Source: Desulfovibrio legallii
GTDB lineage: Bacteria > Desulfobacterota > Desulfovibrionia > Desulfovibrionales > Desulfovibrionaceae
NCBI RefSeq assembly: GCF_004309735.1
Contig: NZ_SIXC01000003.1
Span: forward strand, 186,802-221,469
Length of the DNA stretch: 34,668 nucleotides
Direction: 5' to 3'
A program made the translations under genes and the position numbers. Below the pieces are notes generated by a model. It was not told the DNA's origin and made no database searches. It was given only the letters and a program-made list of their open reading frames with translations. Numbering within the stretch: position 1 is the first letter of the stretch; each line of letters starts with the position of its first letter. This document shows, in pieces, positions 32,138 through 34,668 of this stretch.

Positions 32138-33408
32138 TCAGGCCGGGCGTACCGCGCTGGCGGCCAGTTCGGCCACGGCGGCCGGCCCGCCGACGGTCAG
32201 CGCCCCGTAAAGGCGCATGGCGCTGAGCTGCGCGAATACATAATTGCGGAAGTTGTTGCCGGGCAGGCCGTCCAGGTCCGCCCCTTTGAGGCCGTACTTT
32301 TTTTCGGCCAAGGCGCGCAGCACAGGGGTGACCCACTGGGCAGCGGGGACGGAGAGTACAAAATCGTGGTCGCCCAGGTGCACCAGAAAACCCTCGGTGC
32401 GCCGGGGCAACGGCAAAGTTTCGCCGCCAGGGGCCAGCAGGTCCGCGCGCACGGGGTCCACCCCGGCCAGCAGGGCTGCGGCCTTGATCCAGCCCACTAC
32501 CTGCGCCTCGTCTTTAGTGCATTTAACACTTGAAATGCTCGCTTACGGCAGGCAAAAGCCTGCCTTCTCGCATTTCGTGGCAAGGATTTTCAAGAAAATC
32601 CTTGCAGAGCAGTTAGCTCATTTCATTCGCTAACTGCTTTAGCTGTGCCGGGATGCGTGTGGGCACAGGCCTGGGCCACCACCACCGGGGCCGGGATTTT
32701 GCGCGTAATGCTTTCGGCCACGCTGAGCACATGGTGCTCGCCCGTGGCGGCCAGGGGCTGTTCCGTGCGGCAGGCCCCGTCCTTGCGCCACTGGAAAACC
32801 CAGGGCTTGTGCAGGTCGTGCAGCAACTGCGCGGCCAGGGCCACATCCTTATCCGGAGTGAAGCCGAAGGTTTCCTGATAGTCGCGGAGCAGCCCCTGGG
32901 TGGAGCGCACGTTCATGGCCACATGGGTGACCAGACCGCCGGGGTAGGCGTGGTGGCTTTGCCAGCCGCTGCCCGGTGCGCTGCGGAAGGGTTGCGGCGC
33001 GCGTTGCGGGTCTGCGGTGGGAGGCAGCAGAGGCGTTTGGGCTGCGGCGACACGCAGGCCAGCCTTGCTCAGGGCGCGGGAAGCGGCCTCCTGGTCCAGG
33101 TTTTTGGCCAGTGTCGGGGCTGGATTATCCAGAATGTCCAATACCTGACGGCGTAGCTCGGCATTTTGGATGCTGCCGGCGGTTTCACGCAGGTAGGCCC
33201 AGGATTCGCGCACCAGGGGTGAAGCCTCGGCGATTTCTTGCGGTGTCATGGCGACGCAGCGGTCAAAGGAAATGGGTTTGATGTCGTAGCGGCCTGTGGC
33301 CGCGGGCGCGACGCGGGCGGCGAAGCCGCCACCCAGGACAAAGCCGACGACGGCCGTGCTTTTAAGAAAAGCGCGGCGGCCGGAGTGGTGGGGATTGTGC
33401 GTGTCCAT
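32138..33408 (-). pseudogene. Tat-exported HD-domain protein, interrupted by a MITE
   Basis: The ATG at 33408 follows AAGGAG at good spacing. The 5' piece (33408-32623) encodes 261 aa and ends in a TGA inside the element; the 3' piece (to 32138) continues in the right frame beyond it. Removing the 123-bp element and one TA gives 382 codons without a stop (GGC ACA GCT AAA GAC GAG), 381 aa. The protein has a twin-arginine signal peptide (SGRRAFLKS, 9-17) and an HD-type metal phosphohydrolase region: H152/H153, H162, H197-D198, H225/H226, H250. Substrate unknown. As it stands the product lacks its last 125 residues, though the HD ligands remain. Confidence 0.85.
32515..32641 (-). mobile_element. 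123-bp MITE-like element, copy 3, inside the HD-domain gene
   Basis: The element is 32517-32639, opposite in orientation to copies 1 and 2, flanked by TA (32515-32516 and 32640-32641). It differs from copy 1 only at its first and next-to-last bases. It supplies an in-frame TGA (GCA GTT AGC GAA TGA) to the host gene. All three copies are exactly 123 bp. Confidence 0.9.
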
Positions 33409-33575
33409 ACAAACTCCTTGCTTGTGGACCAATGCCGTTTGCCGTAAGCTAGAGAAGCAGTATGACAAAAAAATTGTGTGAGTGTGACAAGTTGCCGCAT
33501 TATGGATAAGGCGTCGCAGATGCGGGATGCTTGACGTGAGGCCGCTCCATCCCTACTATGGCGCTCCACACGCAC

Positions 33576-33652
33576 GCGCCCGTAGCTCAGTTGGACAGAG
33601 CAGATGCCTTCTAAGCATCAGGCCGAGGGTTCGATCCCTTCCGGGCGCGCCA
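33576..33652 (+). tRNA. tRNA-Arg (anticodon TCT)
   Basis: Complete cloverleaf: acceptor GCGCCCG / CGGGCGC, discriminator G and encoded CCA. The anticodon stem GATGC/GCATC encloses CTTCTAA with anticodon TCT (33610-33612), which reads AGA and AGG. The T-loop is TTCGATC. A strong terminator follows 9 nt later. Confidence 0.97.
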
Positions 33653-33661
33653 ATATATTTC

Positions 33662-33698
33662 AGAGGGACACTCGTCAGCGCCGAGTGTCCCTCTTTTT
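33662..33698 (+). terminator. Intrinsic terminator after tRNA-Arg
   Basis: A 13-bp perfect stem AGAGGGACACTCG / CGAGTGTCCCTCT, 7-nt loop, followed by a T run. Confidence 0.93.
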
Positions 33699-33759
33699 GT
33701 TTTGGTGACGTTTTGGGGGTCGTACCGCATAAAATCGGGGGATGGTCGCTTCGCGGCTT

Positions 33760-34098
33760 TCAGGAAGCGCCGCCCCAGCCGGAAACAATGATCAGCATGC
33801 CTGCCAGGGCCACCGCGCCGCCCAGCATATCCGTATTGGACAGGTGCACTTTGTCCACCAGGCGGAGCCAGGCCAGGGCCGTGACCACGTACACGCAGCC
33901 ATAGGCCGCATAGACCCGGCCGCTGGCCGCGGGATGCAGGGTCAGGAGCCAGGCAAACACGGCCAGGCTGGCGGCGGCGGGCAGCAGAAGCCAGGGAGAC
34001 CCCCCTTTGCGCAGCCAGACGTAGGGCAGAAAGCAGCCCGTGATTTCGGCCAGGGCCGTCAGCACAAAGAGCAGCAGGGTTTTGGCAAGCACAAGCAT
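33760..34098 (-). CDS. ynfA: YnfA/UPF0060 family membrane protein
   Basis: GGAGG lies 5 nt before the ATG at 34098. The product has 112 aa with four membrane spans, typical of UPF0060. The first span carries [20 protein letters not shown], a strong family marker, and the last holds [16 protein letters not shown]. The family belongs to the small multidrug resistance fold; transport of quaternary ammonium compounds has been proposed for YnfA, but the physiological role is unsettled. A module copy (R5) lies 42 nt before the start. Confidence 0.93.
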   Translation of the reverse strand: MLVLAKTLLLFVLTALAEITGCFLPYVWLRKGGSPWLLLPAAASLAVFAWLLTLHPAASGRVYAAYGCVYVVTALAWLRLVDKVHLSNTDMLGGAVALAGMLIIVSGWGGAS

Positions 34099-34140
34099 GG
34101 TCCCTCCGCAAGGCGTTTTTCGCGCCTTTGGGGTATGTTA

Positions 34141-34240
34141 CCTTTGATAATGCGCCTTCTCAAAGGCCGTGCGACGCCCGTTCCGGCGCTTGCCAACGCG
34201 CATAGCCGACGTCAGCGCCTTTATGGCGGGCGTTTGTCTG
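34141..34240 (-). repeat. Inverted-repeat module copy R5, upstream of ynfA
   Basis: Read on the minus strand it shows GGCAAGCGCCGGAACGGGCGT, then CCTTTGAGAA, 6 nt, TTATCAAAGG (34141-34166, one mismatch). The inverted repeat lies 42 nt before the ynfA ATG, in the same orientation as the copies before the protease and zur genes. Confidence 0.65.
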
Positions 34241-34275
34241 CGCGGGCAGCAGCGCAATTCCACGGTGGAGTTGCG

Positions 34276-34668
34276 CTATTTTTGCCGGATGACAACCTGA
34301 TGTTTACGCAGAAAGTCCGCAGGCAGATAGGTCATCTTGGCCTGCCGCAGGCCTTCTTCGTCCAGGTCCTGAGCACGGTTGATATAGGTGAAGCCGGCCC
34401 CGGCGCGGCGGGAGAACTCACAGTTCATGGTCTGATAGACGCCCTTGAAGCCGTTGAGACCTTTCTCGTAGTGCACGCCCAGGCTTACGTCGTCCAGGTT
34501 TTCGCCCACGCTGAAGGCCACCATGCGGCCCTCCACATAGAGGGAGCCGCCCGTCAGGCCGCGAAAGCAGTTCCAGTGCGAGAGCACGCGGTTGATGGCC
34601 TCATTTTCCGCCTGCAGCGAAGGCGAACCCTCACATTCGTGCCATTGGCACCAGTCGTCCTGCAGGCC
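34276..34668 (-). CDS. DUF2156/LPG-synthase C-terminal-like protein (N-terminus cut by window edge)
   Basis: The frame is open from the window edge for 130 codons to a stop at 34276. The visible part contains LTGGSLYVEGRMVAFSVGENL, VHYEKGLNGFKGVYQTMNCEF, FTYINRAQDLDEEGLRQAK and YLPADFLRK. This is the GNAT-like C-terminal pattern of DUF2156 proteins, related to the catalytic domain of phosphatidylglycerol lysyltransferase. In MprF-type proteins this domain transfers amino acids from aminoacyl-tRNA to lipid; stand-alone versions in anaerobes have unknown substrates. The N-terminal half lies outside the window. Confidence 0.75.
   Translation of the reverse strand, partial: GLQDDWCQWHECEGSPSLQAENEAINRVLSHWNCFRGLTGGSLYVEGRMVAFSVGENLDDVSLGVHYEKGLNGFKGVYQTMNCEFSRRAGAGFTYINRAQDLDEEGLRQAKMTYLPADFLRKHQVVIRQK

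Noticed and set aside
33474..33490. TTGTGTGAGTGTGACAA as a CRP/FNR/HcpR-type site upstream of the HD gene
   Set aside because: The two halves match each other imperfectly and the spacing does not fit a known consensus well; one such site can occur by chance.
33576..33652. tRNA-Arg as an integration site of a genomic island
   Set aside because: No integrase gene and no second copy of the tRNA 3' end are seen in the window, and the terminator follows directly.

Overview
The window reads as chromosomal DNA of a GC-rich, Gram-negative anaerobe. My best guess is a sulfate reducer of the Desulfovibrio/Bilophila type. This rests on the style of the proteins (iron-dependent alcohol dehydrogenase, SelA, HX4E-type PlsC, an alkaline-phosphatase-like secreted protein, SrfB), the strong G/C third-position bias, and the mix of inner-membrane, periplasmic and lipoprotein genes. 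No single marker proves it. Nearly all genes are ordinary housekeeping or accessory chromosomal genes; I see no prophage, CRISPR array or complete insertion sequence.

Layout. (1) 1-6731, minus strand: a lipoprotein with a glycine-zipper segment, then a tightly packed operon of a membrane-anchored trypsin-like protease, an SrfA-like membrane protein and SrfB (cut by the window edge). (2) 7296-12711, minus strand: a TetR regulator, then a chain of four genes joined by 4-nt start/stop overlaps (unknown 572-aa protein, rsmE, rarA, plsC-like). (3) 12940-19323, mostly plus strand: GAF protein, mreB, inositol-phosphatase family, an opposing degenerate Nudix gene, rimI, tpiA, secG, Smr protein. (4) 19559-23090: a zinc-uptake operon zur-(small membrane ORF)-znuC-znuB-znuA with a candidate operator and a clear terminator. 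(5) 23574-27071: iron alcohol dehydrogenase with a good promoter and terminator, a divergent SnoaL-like/HxlR pair, and a nucleotidyltransferase. (6) 27489-33408, minus strand: M18 aminopeptidase, selA, folC, a probable truncated alkaline-phosphatase fragment, and a Tat-exported HD-domain gene split by a small mobile element. (7) 33576-34668: tRNA-Arg(TCT), ynfA and a DUF2156-like gene cut by the window edge.

Two repeat families are the most distinctive content. One is a 123-bp palindrome-rich MITE-like element, present three times, each flanked by TA. One copy splits the HD-domain gene, and removing it together with one TA restores the reading frame exactly; the other two sit precisely inside TAA stop codons. 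The second is a diverged module of about 100-130 bp ending in an inverted repeat (core CCTTTGAGAA, 6 nt, TTCTCAAAGG). I count six copies. In four of them (upstream of the protease/srf operon, tetR, zur and ynfA) the inverted repeat lies 41-57 nt before a start codon in the same orientation, which suggests a dispersed cis-regulatory element rather than passive intergenic filler.

Statements about family function come from general knowledge of those families. No database search was run.
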